From: Clostridium rhizosphaerae
GTDB taxonomy: Bacteria; Bacillota; Clostridia; Clostridiales; Clostridiaceae
Assembly (NCBI RefSeq): GCF_016765585.1
Contig: NZ_JAESWC010000008.1
Location: 124,001-188,000 of the forward strand
Reading direction: 5' to 3'
DNA length: 64,000 bases
Shown: piece by piece, positions 1 through 9,520 of the stretch
Position numbering within the stretch: the stretch's first letter is position 1
How the letters are laid out: every line of letters starts with the position of its first letter
Made by a program: the position numbers and the translations under genes
The notes under the pieces: model-generated
Database searches by the model: none
The model's input: the letters and a program-made list of their open reading frames with translations, nothing else
Told to the model about the DNA's origin: nothing

Positions 1-209
1 TCTAAGATTATATCCTCAGCTTCTACACTGAAAGAAAGTGGAACTTCCTTGGAAAAACCTTCTCCATAGGCCTTTTGTATGATTTGGTGCGCTTTAATTG
101 CATCCGTATTTCTTGAGCTTCCTGTAAAACCTGATACAATATCACCATGCATAAGCACAAATTCTACTAAGTTTCTTACTGAAACCTTAACACTTTCTTT
201 AATCTCCAT
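1..209 (-). CDS. N-terminus of a probable DinG-like ATP-dependent DNA helicase (cut by window edge)
   Basis: The reading frame starts at an ATG at 207-209 and runs open to the first base of the window, so about 69 residues are visible. The protein begins MEIKESVKVSVRNLVEF and continues with an Ala-His-Gln segment. From memory this resembles the N-terminal nuclease-like part of clostridial DinG-family helicases, which carry a PD-(D/E)XK-like module before the helicase motifs. No Walker motif is visible yet, so the family call rests on the N-terminal pattern alone. It lies 9 bp downstream of ugpQ on the same strand and is probably co-transcribed with it. The ribosome binding site is weak and distant. 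Confidence 0.5.
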   Translation of the reverse strand, partial: MEIKESVKVSVRNLVEFVLMHGDIVSGFTGSSRNTDAIKAHQIIQKAYGEGFSKEVPLSFSVEAEDIIL

Positions 210-218
210 ATTAAAAGG

Positions 219-947
219 TTATTTTCCTTCCATAAGTTTTTTTAATTTGTCAGGGTAGTTTGTTATTATTCCATCTATGCCATAGTCAAGAAATCTCTTC
301 ATAGTCTCTTCATCATTGATAGTATAAGGATTTACCATTACCCCGGCTGCCCTTACTCTATCAATAACTTCCTTGCTGTCTATAGCAGGAAAGTATGGAT
401 GTATTGCTTCAGCTCCTACTATTTTAGCGTATAGATGAGGCTCGAATAGTCCCTCCATATATAAAAGTCCAGTCTTAATATTTTTGTCAATCTGCTTGCA
501 CTTGTGTATTGTATAATGATTAAAGCTTGAAATTATAACCTTATCAACTGCATTATATTTATGGATTATTTCAATTAATTTTTGCTCGATATCCTTATAC
601 CATATTACATCAGTTTTTATTTCAAAATTAATAATAATATCTCTACTATTTGCAAGCTTTATTAATTCTTCAACAGTGGGTATTCTTTCACCGCTAAATT
701 CTAAGGCTTTCCACTTACCTGCATCAAGCTGCCTTAACTCCTCTAAATTATAGTCTTTTATATATCCCATTCCATCTGTAGTTCTGTCTATCTTTTCATC
801 ATGCATAAGCACTAAGTATCCATCCTTAGTCATATGAACGTCTGTTTCAATTCCTGTACATCCAAGTTCTATAGCTTTTTCAAAAGCCAAAATAGTATTT
901 TCCGGGTAATAACCGCTTGCCCCTCTGTGTGCGTAGTTAATAGTCAT
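219..947 (-). CDS. ugpQ: Glycerophosphodiester phosphodiesterase
   Basis: 242 residues, a single GDPD TIM-barrel domain. It hydrolyses glycerophosphodiesters from phospholipid turnover to sn-glycerol 3-phosphate and an alcohol. Family residues are visible: His7-Arg8-Gly9, Glu16-Asn17, Glu34-x-Asp36 (metal ligands) and His49-Asp50 (catalytic). There is no signal peptide, so it is a cytoplasmic UgpQ type rather than a secreted GlpQ. The start has a GGGG-type ribosome binding site about 6 bases upstream. It is probably co-transcribed with the helicase-like gene 9 bp downstream. Confidence 0.9.
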   Translation of the reverse strand: MTINYAHRGASGYYPENTILAFEKAIELGCTGIETDVHMTKDGYLVLMHDEKIDRTTDGMGYIKDYNLEELRQLDAGKWKALEFSGERIPTVEELIKLANSRDIIINFEIKTDVIWYKDIEQKLIEIIHKYNAVDKVIISSFNHYTIHKCKQIDKNIKTGLLYMEGLFEPHLYAKIVGAEAIHPYFPAIDSKEVIDRVRAAGVMVNPYTINDEETMKRFLDYGIDGIITNYPDKLKKLMEGK

Positions 948-1099
948 AATTCTACCCCCTTTTTTTAGATAAACAATATGTAGGCTTATAGTTAATATTA
1001 TTTATCTCTATATAAAACTCTATATCTATTTTATTACATTGCAATAATGATTTCAAAATTATTTTAAGCACTTTATGATAACATACAGCATTAGTTTAT

Positions 1100-1154
1100 A
1101 TAATCAAAAGCAAAAATATAACCACAAAAGCTTTAAAGCCTTTATGGTTATATT
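1100..1154 (-). terminator. Rho-independent terminator of mnmA
   Basis: A stem pairs 1115-1124 with 1145-1154 (10 perfect base pairs) and continues inward with six more pairs around a 6-base loop. A T-rich stretch follows on the minus strand. It begins about 18 bp past the mnmA stop. Confidence 0.8.
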
Positions 1155-1171
1155 CTTAAATTCTTTTATTT

Positions 1172-2284
<1,113 letters not shown>

Positions 2285-2353
2285 CTATATTAACGACCTT
2301 TCTGTTTATTATTTAGACTTAATAATCATTTCTTACTAAATAAATATTATATG

Positions 2354-2382
2354 AAAAAAAGCTGTATAAATCAATACAGCTT
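2354..2382 (-). terminator. Rho-independent terminator of proC
   Basis: Stem 2359-2367 pairs with 2374-2382 and is followed on the minus strand by seven consecutive T. It lies 18 bp after the proC stop. Confidence 0.85.
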
Positions 2383-2399
2383 AAATTATAATCTAAAAA

Positions 2400-3215
2400 T
2401 TAATTATTATTCTTAGTCATTGCGAGGTTTTTATCAGTACAGGCTTTCATAGCCTCCATAATTGTTCCTCTAAAGTTATTTTTCTCTAAAGCGTACACAG
2501 CTTCTATAGTTGTTCCTCCAGGAGAGCATACATTATCCTTTAACTGACCTGGATGCACTCCTGTTTCAAGCACCATCTTGGCAGCACCAAGTACAGCCTG
2601 AGCAGCCATGCTGTAAGCCTTTGCTCTGGGAACACCATCCCGCACAGCTCCATCTGCTAAAGCCTCTATAAACATATATACATAAGCAGGCGAGGATCCG
2701 CTTACTGCCGGAACAGCATCCATAAGTTTTTCACTTATTATCTCTACTTTTCCAAAGCTTTCAAATAGTCTTACAACCTCATTGAGTTCTTCTTCAGTTA
2801 CTATATCATTATAACATACAGCACTCATACCTTCTCCAACCATTGCAGGAGTATTAGGCATAGTTCTTACTACCTTAAGCTTTTTCCCAAAGGCTTTTTC
2901 CATAAAACTTATTGTTACGCCAGCTGCAATTGTAACGATTACTGTATTTTCTTTAACATAATCTTTTATTTCCTCTATAACTGCAGGATACATATGTGGT
3001 TTTACTGCTAATATAAGAATATCAGCTACCTTAGCAACTTCCTTATTATCTTTTGTTGTCTCTATACCATACTTTTCTTTTGTTATATTTAAATTTTTGT
3101 CTCCTGAATTGCTTCCAATAATACTGTCCTTAGAAACTATTCCTGATTTAACAATACCGCCAATCATTGCCTGAGCCATATTTCCACAGCCTATAAAGCC
3201 TACTTTTTTATTCAT
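2400..3215 (-). CDS. proC: Pyrroline-5-carboxylate reductase
   Basis: 271 residues. It reduces 1-pyrroline-5-carboxylate to L-proline with NAD(P)H, the last step of proline synthesis. The N-terminal Rossmann motif GFIGCGNMAQAMIGG is at residues 6-20. The C-terminal dimerisation domain carries the P5CR signature, with SGSSPAY near residue 172 and PGGTTIEAVY near residue 233. The start has a GAGAGGAT ribosome binding site. proA and proB are not in the window. Confidence 0.96.
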   Translation of the reverse strand: MNKKVGFIGCGNMAQAMIGGIVKSGIVSKDSIIGSNSGDKNLNITKEKYGIETTKDNKEVAKVADILILAVKPHMYPAVIEEIKDYVKENTVIVTIAAGVTISFMEKAFGKKLKVVRTMPNTPAMVGEGMSAVCYNDIVTEEELNEVVRLFESFGKVEIISEKLMDAVPAVSGSSPAYVYMFIEALADGAVRDGVPRAKAYSMAAQAVLGAAKMVLETGVHPGQLKDNVCSPGGTTIEAVYALEKNNFRGTIMEAMKACTDKNLAMTKNNN

Positions 3216-3257
3216 ATCCTCTCACAATTCCTTTCTAACATTATCATAAAGACAAAA

Positions 3258-3905
3258 TTACTCAGCTGCTACCAATTCCTGATTATAACTAAGTTTATCT
3301 ATTTCTTTTAGCTTTTCTTTTATTAGATTAATTATGTATTTCCTGTCTTCCTCATTATTAACAAAATCTATATTATCAGTATTTATCTTTAATAAAGGTG
3401 ATACATTATAATATCCAAAATACTCTTGATATTCATTATTAAGTTTTTCCCAGTATTCTCTTTCAACTATTTGCTCATAGTCTCTTCCTCTTTTTTTAAT
3501 CTTCTTAATTTCACAATCAACACTTGTCTCCAAATAAATCATGAGCTTAGGAGGTTGAACATGTTCAAGCATGTTTGCAAGAAGTTCCTTATATAAAGCA
3601 TATTCCTCTTTCTCCATATCTCCACCTTCGCAGAGCATTTTAGCAAATATTACATCTCCATATATACTTCTATCCATAACAGACCCATCAATTTTAGCTG
3701 CCTCTTTAAGTATTGCAAATCTTCTATTTAAAAAGAAAATTTGAAGAGGAAAGGAATATCTCTTTCTGTTGTAATAAAACTTATCAAGTAAAGGATTATC
3801 AGTGACTGGTTCCAAGAAAGGCTTGTATCCAAACTCCTCAATAAGTATATCCATTAAGCTTGTTTTTCCTACTCCAACTGGTCCATCTATAATAACAGCA
3901 TTCAT
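3258..3905 (-). CDS. Deoxynucleoside kinase (dNK/dGK family)
   Basis: 215 residues from the chosen start. It phosphorylates a deoxynucleoside, probably deoxyguanosine or deoxyadenosine, in the salvage pathway. The P-loop GPVGVGKTS is at residues 8-16, a DRS motif (DRSIYGDVIF) is in the middle, and a basic lid region KKRGRDYEQ follows. The open frame extends 29 codons further upstream. I chose the ATG at 3903-3905 because it has an AGAGGA site 5-6 bases before it and the protein then begins just ahead of the P-loop, as in the family. Substrate preference cannot be read from sequence alone. Confidence 0.85.
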   Translation of the reverse strand: MNAVIIDGPVGVGKTSLMDILIEEFGYKPFLEPVTDNPLLDKFYYNRKRYSFPLQIFFLNRRFAILKEAAKIDGSVMDRSIYGDVIFAKMLCEGGDMEKEEYALYKELLANMLEHVQPPKLMIYLETSVDCEIKKIKKRGRDYEQIVEREYWEKLNNEYQEYFGYYNVSPLLKINTDNIDFVNNEEDRKYIINLIKEKLKEIDKLSYNQELVAAE

Positions 3906-4091
3906 TATTTCCTCTTCCCTTCTGTTTCTGCTTATTAACTGAAAAAACTCTAAATATTCGCTCACGATTTTTTCCCCTTTCCCTGGAAACACTAGACATA
4001 TATCAACAAATTAAAACTCTATATAACAAGAAATATTATACCCCCTGAATAGTGCTAATTCAATTTGTTTTTTTACTGAAAACCTATTGAC

Positions 4092-4127
4092 AAAGCAAAG
4101 AGATGGTATTAATGTACAAACCATCTC
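4092..4127 (-). terminator. Rho-independent terminator of nth
   Basis: Eight perfect base pairs (4100-4107 with 4120-4127), then a T-rich run on the minus strand. It lies 14 bp past the nth stop. Confidence 0.75.
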
Positions 4128-4141
4128 CAAAACTAAAATAT

Positions 4142-4783
4142 TTATTTTTTCTTATCAAGTTTCAATTTATATTTGCACAAATGTGCTATAGAGCATTCCT
4201 CACATTTAGGTTTTCTTGCTTCACAGGTTCTTCTTCCATGGAATATTATAAGATGATGTGCCTTAGTCCATCTATCCTTTGGTATAATCTTCATGAGCTG
4301 CTCTTCTGTTTCTACAACATCATCGCTGTTTGCAAGCCCAATTCTGTTTGATACTCTAAATACGTGAGTATCCACAGCAATAGCCGGCACTCCAAAAGCG
4401 TTGCTTACTACTACATTTGCAGTTTTTCTTCCTACCCCAGGAAGTCTTACTAATTCTTCCTTTGTCTTTGGAACTTCTCCTCCATATTCATCAATAAGCA
4501 TCTGTGATAATGCAATAATATTTTTAGCCTTATTTCTATAAAGCCCTATTTCTTTTATTTCCACTTCAAGTTCCTCCTGCTTAAGCTTTGAAAAAGCCTC
4601 AGGAGTATTATATTTTTTATACATTCTTTCCGTAACCTGATTAACTTTTTTATCTGTGGTTTGAGCACTTAAAACTGTTGCTATTAAAAGCTCAAATGGA
4701 TTGCTGTGAACAAGCTCGCACTCTGCATCCGGATATCTATATTCTAAAAGATCTAAAACTTCTTTAACGTCACTTTTTTTCAT
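4142..4783 (-). CDS. nth: Endonuclease III
   Basis: 213 residues, the same size as the E. coli enzyme. It is a bifunctional DNA glycosylase/AP lyase that removes oxidised pyrimidines. The helix-hairpin-helix LPGVGRKTA precedes the catalytic Lys120, and Asp138 lies in VDTHVFR. The [4Fe-4S] cluster ligands are Cys187, Cys194, Cys197 and Cys203 with C-x6-C-x2-C-x5-C spacing. These numbers coincide with those of the E. coli protein. An AAAGGAG ribosome binding site precedes the ATG. Confidence 0.97.
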   Translation of the reverse strand: MKKSDVKEVLDLLEYRYPDAECELVHSNPFELLIATVLSAQTTDKKVNQVTERMYKKYNTPEAFSKLKQEELEVEIKEIGLYRNKAKNIIALSQMLIDEYGGEVPKTKEELVRLPGVGRKTANVVVSNAFGVPAIAVDTHVFRVSNRIGLANSDDVVETEEQLMKIIPKDRWTKAHHLIIFHGRRTCEARKPKCEECSIAHLCKYKLKLDKKK

Positions 4784-4814
4784 TTTTTAGCTTTCTCCTT
4801 TCAATCGAAACACT

Positions 4815-4879
4815 GGGCGGCCTGAACATGTTCGCTCCCACTCACAAGCCGCCCGTAAAAGGTCATTTAGACCTTTTAC
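4815..4879. repeat. GC-rich double hairpin upstream of nth
   Basis: Two hairpins sit back to back: 4815-4820 with 4849-4854 (GGGCGG/CCGCCC), then a perfect 10-bp stem 4855-4864 with 4870-4879 around the loop ATTTA. The first is unusually GC-rich for this window. The core GTCATTTAGACC of the second recurs at 26430-26440 in another hairpin. Whether this is a dispersed element, a terminator or part of the nth leader is not decided. Confidence 0.5.
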
Positions 4880-4906
4880 CCTCGCATTTATTATTTTACC
4901 ATATTG

Positions 4907-4956
4907 ATAAAAAAATAGTCTATTCCTAATTATTACAATTAAGATATAGACTATTT
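4907..4956 (-). terminator. Rho-independent terminator of the decarboxylase beta/gamma genes
   Basis: Stem 4913-4923 pairs with 4946-4956 (11 base pairs) and leads into a T run on the minus strand. It starts 5 bp after the stop of the 45-residue gamma-like gene. Confidence 0.75.
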
Positions 4957-4960
4957 GAAC

Positions 4961-5098
4961 TTATCTTTTTTCCGGAAACATCTTTACTAAAAATTTTATA
5001 GAGCAATAAATTGCAATAAGAACTATAAAAATACCGCCCATGCCCTTCAGCATAACAAAGAGGGCATCTATAAAGTTTTTATAAACTTCAGCACTCAT
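4961..5098 (-). CDS. Small OadG-like subunit of a sodium-pump decarboxylase
   Basis: A 45-residue ORF beginning MSAEVYKNFIDALFVMLKGM. A single hydrophobic helix spans roughly residues 12-38 and a basic tail ends in EKR. The start has a GGGAGAAG site and lies 21 bp after the oadB-like stop. Size, single membrane helix and position behind the beta subunit match the gamma/OadG subunit that assembles these membrane decarboxylases. There is no direct family motif, so the assignment comes mostly from context. Confidence 0.7.
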   Translation of the reverse strand: MSAEVYKNFIDALFVMLKGMGGIFIVLIAIYCSIKFLVKMFPEKR

Positions 5099-5119
5099 AA
5101 TCTTCTCCCGCCTTTATCA

Positions 5120-6241
5120 TCATTTAATAATATTTAATATTATGCCGCCGGCAATAACAGAAGCTATCTGCCCTGCTACATTTGCTCCAACTGCATGCAT
5201 AAGTATAAAGTTTTGATTATCTTCCTTCTGTGCCATCTTTTGAATAACTCTAGCCGACATTGGGAAAGCCGAAATTCCGGCTGCTCCTACCATTGGATTA
5301 ACCTTGTTCTTTAAAAACAGATTTAAGAATTTAGCAAAAAGAACTCCTCCAATAGTGTCAAATATGAAGGCTATTAATCCTAAGCCTATTATCATAGCAG
5401 TCTGCAAAGTTACAAAGGTTTCTGCTCTCATAGATGAAGCTATAGTTATTCCAAGTAAAAGAGTTATTATATTAACTAAATCCTTTTGTGCTGTTTCAGA
5501 TAATCTGTCCAGTACACCGCATTCTCTGATAAGATTTCCAAACATCAAAAATCCTATAAGTGCAACAGAAGTTGGTGCAATAAGACCTGCTATAACTGTA
5601 ACAACAATTGGAAATAATATTTTTGTTCGTTTTGATATGCTTTCAGGTTTATATGGCATCCTTATTTGTCTTTCCTTTTTGGTAGTAACAAGCTTAATTG
5701 CAAAAGGCTGAATTACAGGTACTAAAGACATATAAGAATAAGCTGCAACCGTAATTGGTGCTATGTACTTGCTGTTAAAATAATTGGCTACAAATATTGA
5801 GGTTGGCCCATCAGCCGCCCCTATGATACCGATTGAAGCCGCATCCTTAATACTGAATCCCAGAAGTGCTGCTGCTGCAATGGTAAAGAATATACCAAAT
5901 TGAGCTGCTGCTCCAAATAAAAGCATAAATGGATTTGAAAGAAGAGGTCCAAAATCTATCATTGCACCTATACCTATAAATAAAAGCAGTGGAAACATTT
6001 CTGTAGCAATTCCACCTTTAAATAAAACATCCAGTATTCCCTCAACTTCTTTGCCATTTATATTTTGAGTAATTGCCCCGGATAAAGGTATGTTAACTAA
6101 TATCGCTCCAAAGCCTATTGGTAAAAGAAGTGCAGGCTCAAAATCCTTAGCTATTGCAAGGTAAATAAGTATTCCACCTATAGCCCACATAACCACATGC
6201 TTAATGGTTATTGCTCCTATACCTTGAATTAAAAAATCCAT
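5120..6241 (-). CDS. Sodium ion-translocating decarboxylase, beta subunit
   Basis: 373 residues with about ten membrane helices. In this family the beta subunit decarboxylates carboxybiotin and drives Na+ out of the cell. The conserved DFGP is at residues 96-99 and GAADGPTS at 141-148. Its Asp144 corresponds by motif to the Na+-site Asp203 of Klebsiella OadB. The strong ribosome binding site AGGAGGATATCATAATG fixes the start. A gamma-like gene follows, but no carboxyltransferase alpha subunit or biotin carrier is nearby. The substrate (oxaloacetate, methylmalonyl-CoA or glutaconyl-CoA) cannot be told. Confidence 0.9.
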   Translation of the reverse strand: MDFLIQGIGAITIKHVVMWAIGGILIYLAIAKDFEPALLLPIGFGAILVNIPLSGAITQNINGKEVEGILDVLFKGGIATEMFPLLLFIGIGAMIDFGPLLSNPFMLLFGAAAQFGIFFTIAAAALLGFSIKDAASIGIIGAADGPTSIFVANYFNSKYIAPITVAAYSYMSLVPVIQPFAIKLVTTKKERQIRMPYKPESISKRTKILFPIVVTVIAGLIAPTSVALIGFLMFGNLIRECGVLDRLSETAQKDLVNIITLLLGITIASSMRAETFVTLQTAMIIGLGLIAFIFDTIGGVLFAKFLNLFLKNKVNPMVGAAGISAFPMSARVIQKMAQKEDNQNFILMHAVGANVAGQIASVIAGGIILNIIK

Positions 6242-6334
6242 TATGATATCCTCCTAAGTATTTCAATTTAAAGTAATGTATTTATTATAACACAGTAATT
6301 TCATATTTAGCCTTAATTTTCATAAAAACTTGGA

Positions 6335-6367
6335 AATTAAAAAGAGACTCTGCAATAGAATCTCTTT
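6335..6367 (-). terminator. Rho-independent terminator of kbl-tdh
   Basis: Stem 6341-6347 with 6361-6367, followed by T residues on the minus strand, 14 bp past the tdh stop. Confidence 0.7.
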
Positions 6368-6380
6368 TGTATAAATTGAA

Positions 6381-7337
6381 TTATTTAATATTTAATTTTT
6401 CTCTTAACTTTAAAAGCATATCTGATGTCATTGAAGCTAAATCATACTTAGCATTAAAGCCCCACTCTGCTTTAGCTGCACTGTCATCTATAGAATCTGG
6501 CCATGAATTTGCTATAGCCTGTCTAACAGGATCTACATCATAACTCATTTCAAAATTAGGTATATGTTTCTTGATTTCTGCAGCAATTTGTGATGGCTCA
6601 AAGCTCATTGCTGTAATATTGAAGGCATTTCTGTGTATAAGTTTTGATGAGTCTGCTTCCATCAAAGTTACGATAGCATTTAAAGCATCAGGCATATACA
6701 TCATATCCATATATGTTCCTTCTCCTATGAAGGAAGTATACTTGCCGCTTTTAAGCGCTTCATAATATATATCTACTGCATAGTCAGTAGTTCCGCCTCC
6801 TGGAGGTGTTGTATAGGAAATAAGTCCTGGGAAACGTACTCCTCTTGTGTCTACACCAAATTTCTTAAAGTAATAATCACAAAGAAGTTCTCCTGAAACT
6901 TTTGTTACACCATACATTGTTTGTGGACGTTGAATTGTATCCTGTGGTGTTTTTATTTTTGGAGTTCCAGGTCCGAAAGCTCCAATTGAGCTTGGTGTAA
7001 AGAAGGCTGTATTTAATTCTCTTGCAACTTCAAGAGCATTAAAAAGTCCTCCCATGTTGATTTCCCATGCTAATACTGGTTTTGCTTCTGCTACTGCTGA
7101 TAAAAGTGCTGCTAAATGTATTATAGAATCTACATTATATTTTTTAGCTAAATCAGCCATTTGCTTAGCATTTGTTACATCTAGAACTTCAAACGGACCG
7201 CTCTCTACAGTTTCATGTCCTTCTATTCTTCTAATATCAGTAGCTACAACATTATTAGCTCCGTATATGTTTCTCATGTGCATTGTTAATTCTGAACCTA
7301 TTTGACCTAGTGCTCCAGTTACAAGTATCTTTTTCAT
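6381..7337 (-). CDS. L-threonine 3-dehydrogenase, SDR (epimerase-like) type
   Basis: 318 residues of the extended short-chain dehydrogenase family. Gly8-x2-Gly11-x2-Gly14 binds NAD, and Tyr142-x3-Lys146 is the catalytic pair. It oxidises L-threonine to 2-amino-3-ketobutyrate. The family alone would only support NAD-dependent epimerase. The specific call comes from kbl lying 67 bp upstream on the same strand, whose product cleaves the unstable ketoacid to glycine and acetyl-CoA. This is the epimerase-type Tdh, unrelated to the zinc-dependent E. coli enzyme. Confidence 0.87.
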   Translation of the reverse strand: MKKILVTGALGQIGSELTMHMRNIYGANNVVATDIRRIEGHETVESGPFEVLDVTNAKQMADLAKKYNVDSIIHLAALLSAVAEAKPVLAWEINMGGLFNALEVARELNTAFFTPSSIGAFGPGTPKIKTPQDTIQRPQTMYGVTKVSGELLCDYYFKKFGVDTRGVRFPGLISYTTPPGGGTTDYAVDIYYEALKSGKYTSFIGEGTYMDMMYMPDALNAIVTLMEADSSKLIHRNAFNITAMSFEPSQIAAEIKKHIPNFEMSYDVDPVRQAIANSWPDSIDDSAAKAEWGFNAKYDLASMTSDMLLKLREKLNIK

Positions 7338-7404
7338 CTTACCCCTGCCTCCACATTTTTATCATATAAAGCTTGTATTTATATATTCTAATAAATATAT
7401 ATTC

Positions 7405-8601
7405 TTATTTTATTATTCCTAATTTTCTTCCTACCTTTGCATATACTGCTATTGCTTCATCTAACATTTCTTTAGTATGAGCAGCAGTAGGCATATTTCT
7501 AACTCTTGCTGTTCCAAGAGGTACTGTTGGGAATACTATTGATTTAGCATATACTCCTTCTTCAAAAAGCTCTCTGCTAAACTCTTGTGCCTTATCAGCA
7601 TCTCCAATTATACATGGAGTTATTGGAGTTTCACTATGTCCAATGTCAAAGCCTAACTCCTTTAAGCCCTTCTTTAAATAATTTCCGTTTTCCCAAACCT
7701 TTTTAACCAGTTCATCACTTTCAGTTAATATGTTAATAGCTTCGATTACTGCAGCACAAGATGATGGAGTCATAGCTGTTGAGAATAAGAATGGTCTTGC
7801 TCTAACCTTTAACCAGTCTATTAAATCCTTTGAACCAGCAACATATCCTCCTACTACACCAATAGCCTTAGAAAGTGTTCCTATTTGGAAGTCAATCTTT
7901 CCTACTAAATCATGGTGAGTTGCAGAACCGCTTCCGTGCCATCCAAGTACACCTGAAGCATGTGCATCATCTACATAAGTTATTAAGTCAAATTCTTCAG
8001 CTATTTCAACTATTTCCTTCAGTGGAGCTATATCTCCATCCATAGAAAATACACCATCAGTTATTACCATCAACTTTTCATAAAGACCTGATTCTTTAGC
8101 TTCTTTAGCCTTTTGTCTCAAATCATTCATGTCAGCATGTTCAAATCTTATTATTTTAGCTCCTGAAAGTCTGCAGCCATCTATAATTGATGCATGATTT
8201 AAAGAATCAGAAAGTATTGCATCCTTTTTGTTCATAACTGCTGAAATAGCTCCCATATTACAGTTAAATCCAGACTGGAATACAATAACTGCCTCTGAAT
8301 GTTTAAATTTAGCTAATTTTTCTTCAAGTTCATCATGAATGTCTAAAGTTCCGTTTATAGTTCTTACAGCTCCAGCACCAACACCATACTTTTCTGTTGC
8401 TTTTATTGATGCTTCAATCATTCTTTTATTTCCTGCAAGCCCTAAATAGTTGTTTGAGGATAGATTAATAAGTCTCTTGTCATTAATCTCTATAACAGGT
8501 CCATTTCCACCCTTTACAGTATTAATTACGTTATAAAGTCCCTTGCTTCTTAAGTCTTCCAAATTCTCTGTTAGAAATTTTTGTAAAGCTTTACTTCCCA
8601 T
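7405..8601 (-). CDS. kbl: Glycine C-acetyltransferase (2-amino-3-ketobutyrate CoA ligase)
   Basis: 398 residues, a fold-type I PLP enzyme of the alpha-oxoamine synthase family. The PLP lysine is Lys245 in [13 protein letters not shown], and Asp211-Asp212-Ala-His214 carries the cofactor-contacting Asp and His. It splits 2-amino-3-ketobutyrate with CoA to glycine and acetyl-CoA. Upstream sits the ribosome binding site AGGAAGG. Sequence alone cannot fully exclude 8-amino-7-oxononanoate synthase (BioF), but the adjoining tdh argues for Kbl. Confidence 0.92.
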   Translation of the reverse strand: MGSKALQKFLTENLEDLRSKGLYNVINTVKGGNGPVIEINDKRLINLSSNNYLGLAGNKRMIEASIKATEKYGVGAGAVRTINGTLDIHDELEEKLAKFKHSEAVIVFQSGFNCNMGAISAVMNKKDAILSDSLNHASIIDGCRLSGAKIIRFEHADMNDLRQKAKEAKESGLYEKLMVITDGVFSMDGDIAPLKEIVEIAEEFDLITYVDDAHASGVLGWHGSGSATHHDLVGKIDFQIGTLSKAIGVVGGYVAGSKDLIDWLKVRARPFLFSTAMTPSSCAAVIEAINILTESDELVKKVWENGNYLKKGLKELGFDIGHSETPITPCIIGDADKAQEFSRELFEEGVYAKSIVFPTVPLGTARVRNMPTAAHTKEMLDEAIAVYAKVGRKLGIIK

Positions 8602-8742
8602 GGTCCTTCCTCCTATACTTATATTTATTTTATATGTATTTAATTATTTTCACCAACATATATAGTATATAAAAATGCAAGCAAATTTGCAACAAGAAAA
8701 ATACATGATGGTTATATTTCATTAAATGGAATATTTAACATT

Positions 8743-8768
8743 AAAAAATACAGCATGATAGCTGTATT
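8743..8768 (-). terminator. Rho-independent terminator of plsC
   Basis: Eight base pairs (8747-8754 with 8761-8768), then six T on the minus strand, 15 bp beyond the plsC stop. Confidence 0.8.
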
Positions 8769-8782
8769 ATGTTATTAATCTT

Positions 8783-9484
8783 CTATTTATATACTCCCTT
8801 ATATTCTTCAGGAACAAGCTCTGAAATAGCCTTCATCATATTTGTCAAAGCTCTTGTTTCATAATCTGCTTTACTTTCATCTTTTTCTCTTTCTGAAAGA
8901 CTTATTTGTTTGCCAATTGTTACTCCTATCTTAGCATGATGAAAACTTTCCGAAGCCATATTACCGCTGTCATTAATAGGCAAAAATTTTTCGGTACCAT
9001 GTATGCCGATAGGTATCATAGGAGCTCCTGTAACTCTTGCAATCAAAAGTAAGCCCTTTTTTGCTTCAATCATGCTTCCGGTCCTACTGCGTGTCCCCTC
9101 TGGAAATAGCAATATATTATTTCCACCCTTAACTATGTTTATTATTCTAGTCAGTCCTTCTTTATCAGCCGTATTAGGTTTTAAAACTGTAGTTTTTATT
9201 ATTCTTATTCCTATATTTGTAGTAGGATTTTCAGTAAGCTTTACTCCAGCTACAAAAGTAACATCCTGCTCTTTTAAAATTTTATTTAGAATAAGTGCAT
9301 CAGAGTTACTTAAATGATTACATATAAAAATTACAGGCTTTTTAATATGGTTTAAATTTTCTATACCTTCTATCTTTAAATCAACATATTTATTGATTAT
9401 ACTATCTATTACTTTTTTAGCCATATAGTTTACTAATCCGTCTGGCAAATACTGTATAAGCTTTGCAAGTTTTGGAGAAATCAC
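8783..9484 (-). CDS. plsC: 1-acyl-sn-glycerol-3-phosphate acyltransferase
   Basis: 233 residues from the chosen GTG start. It transfers an acyl chain to lysophosphatidic acid to make phosphatidic acid at the membrane. The acyltransferase motifs are present: NHLSNSD with catalytic His57 and Asp62, and FPEGTRSRTG with Glu129. The frame could start four codons earlier at another GTG. That codon would lie inside the AGGTGGAG ribosome binding site that serves 9482-9484, so the shorter form is preferred. Confidence 0.88.
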   Translation of the reverse strand: MISPKLAKLIQYLPDGLVNYMAKKVIDSIINKYVDLKIEGIENLNHIKKPVIFICNHLSNSDALILNKILKEQDVTFVAGVKLTENPTTNIGIRIIKTTVLKPNTADKEGLTRIINIVKGGNNILLFPEGTRSRTGSMIEAKKGLLLIARVTGAPMIPIGIHGTEKFLPINDSGNMASESFHHAKIGVTIGKQISLSEREKDESKADYETRALTNMMKAISELVPEEYKGVYK

Positions 9485-9520
9485 CTTATGCTCCACCTTT
9501 CATAAATAAATCTAACTATA

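Noticed and set aside
4815-4854. Riboswitch upstream of nth
   Set aside because: The GC-rich hairpin matches no aptamer consensus I know, and nth is not usually riboswitch-controlled; kept only as a repeat/hairpin.
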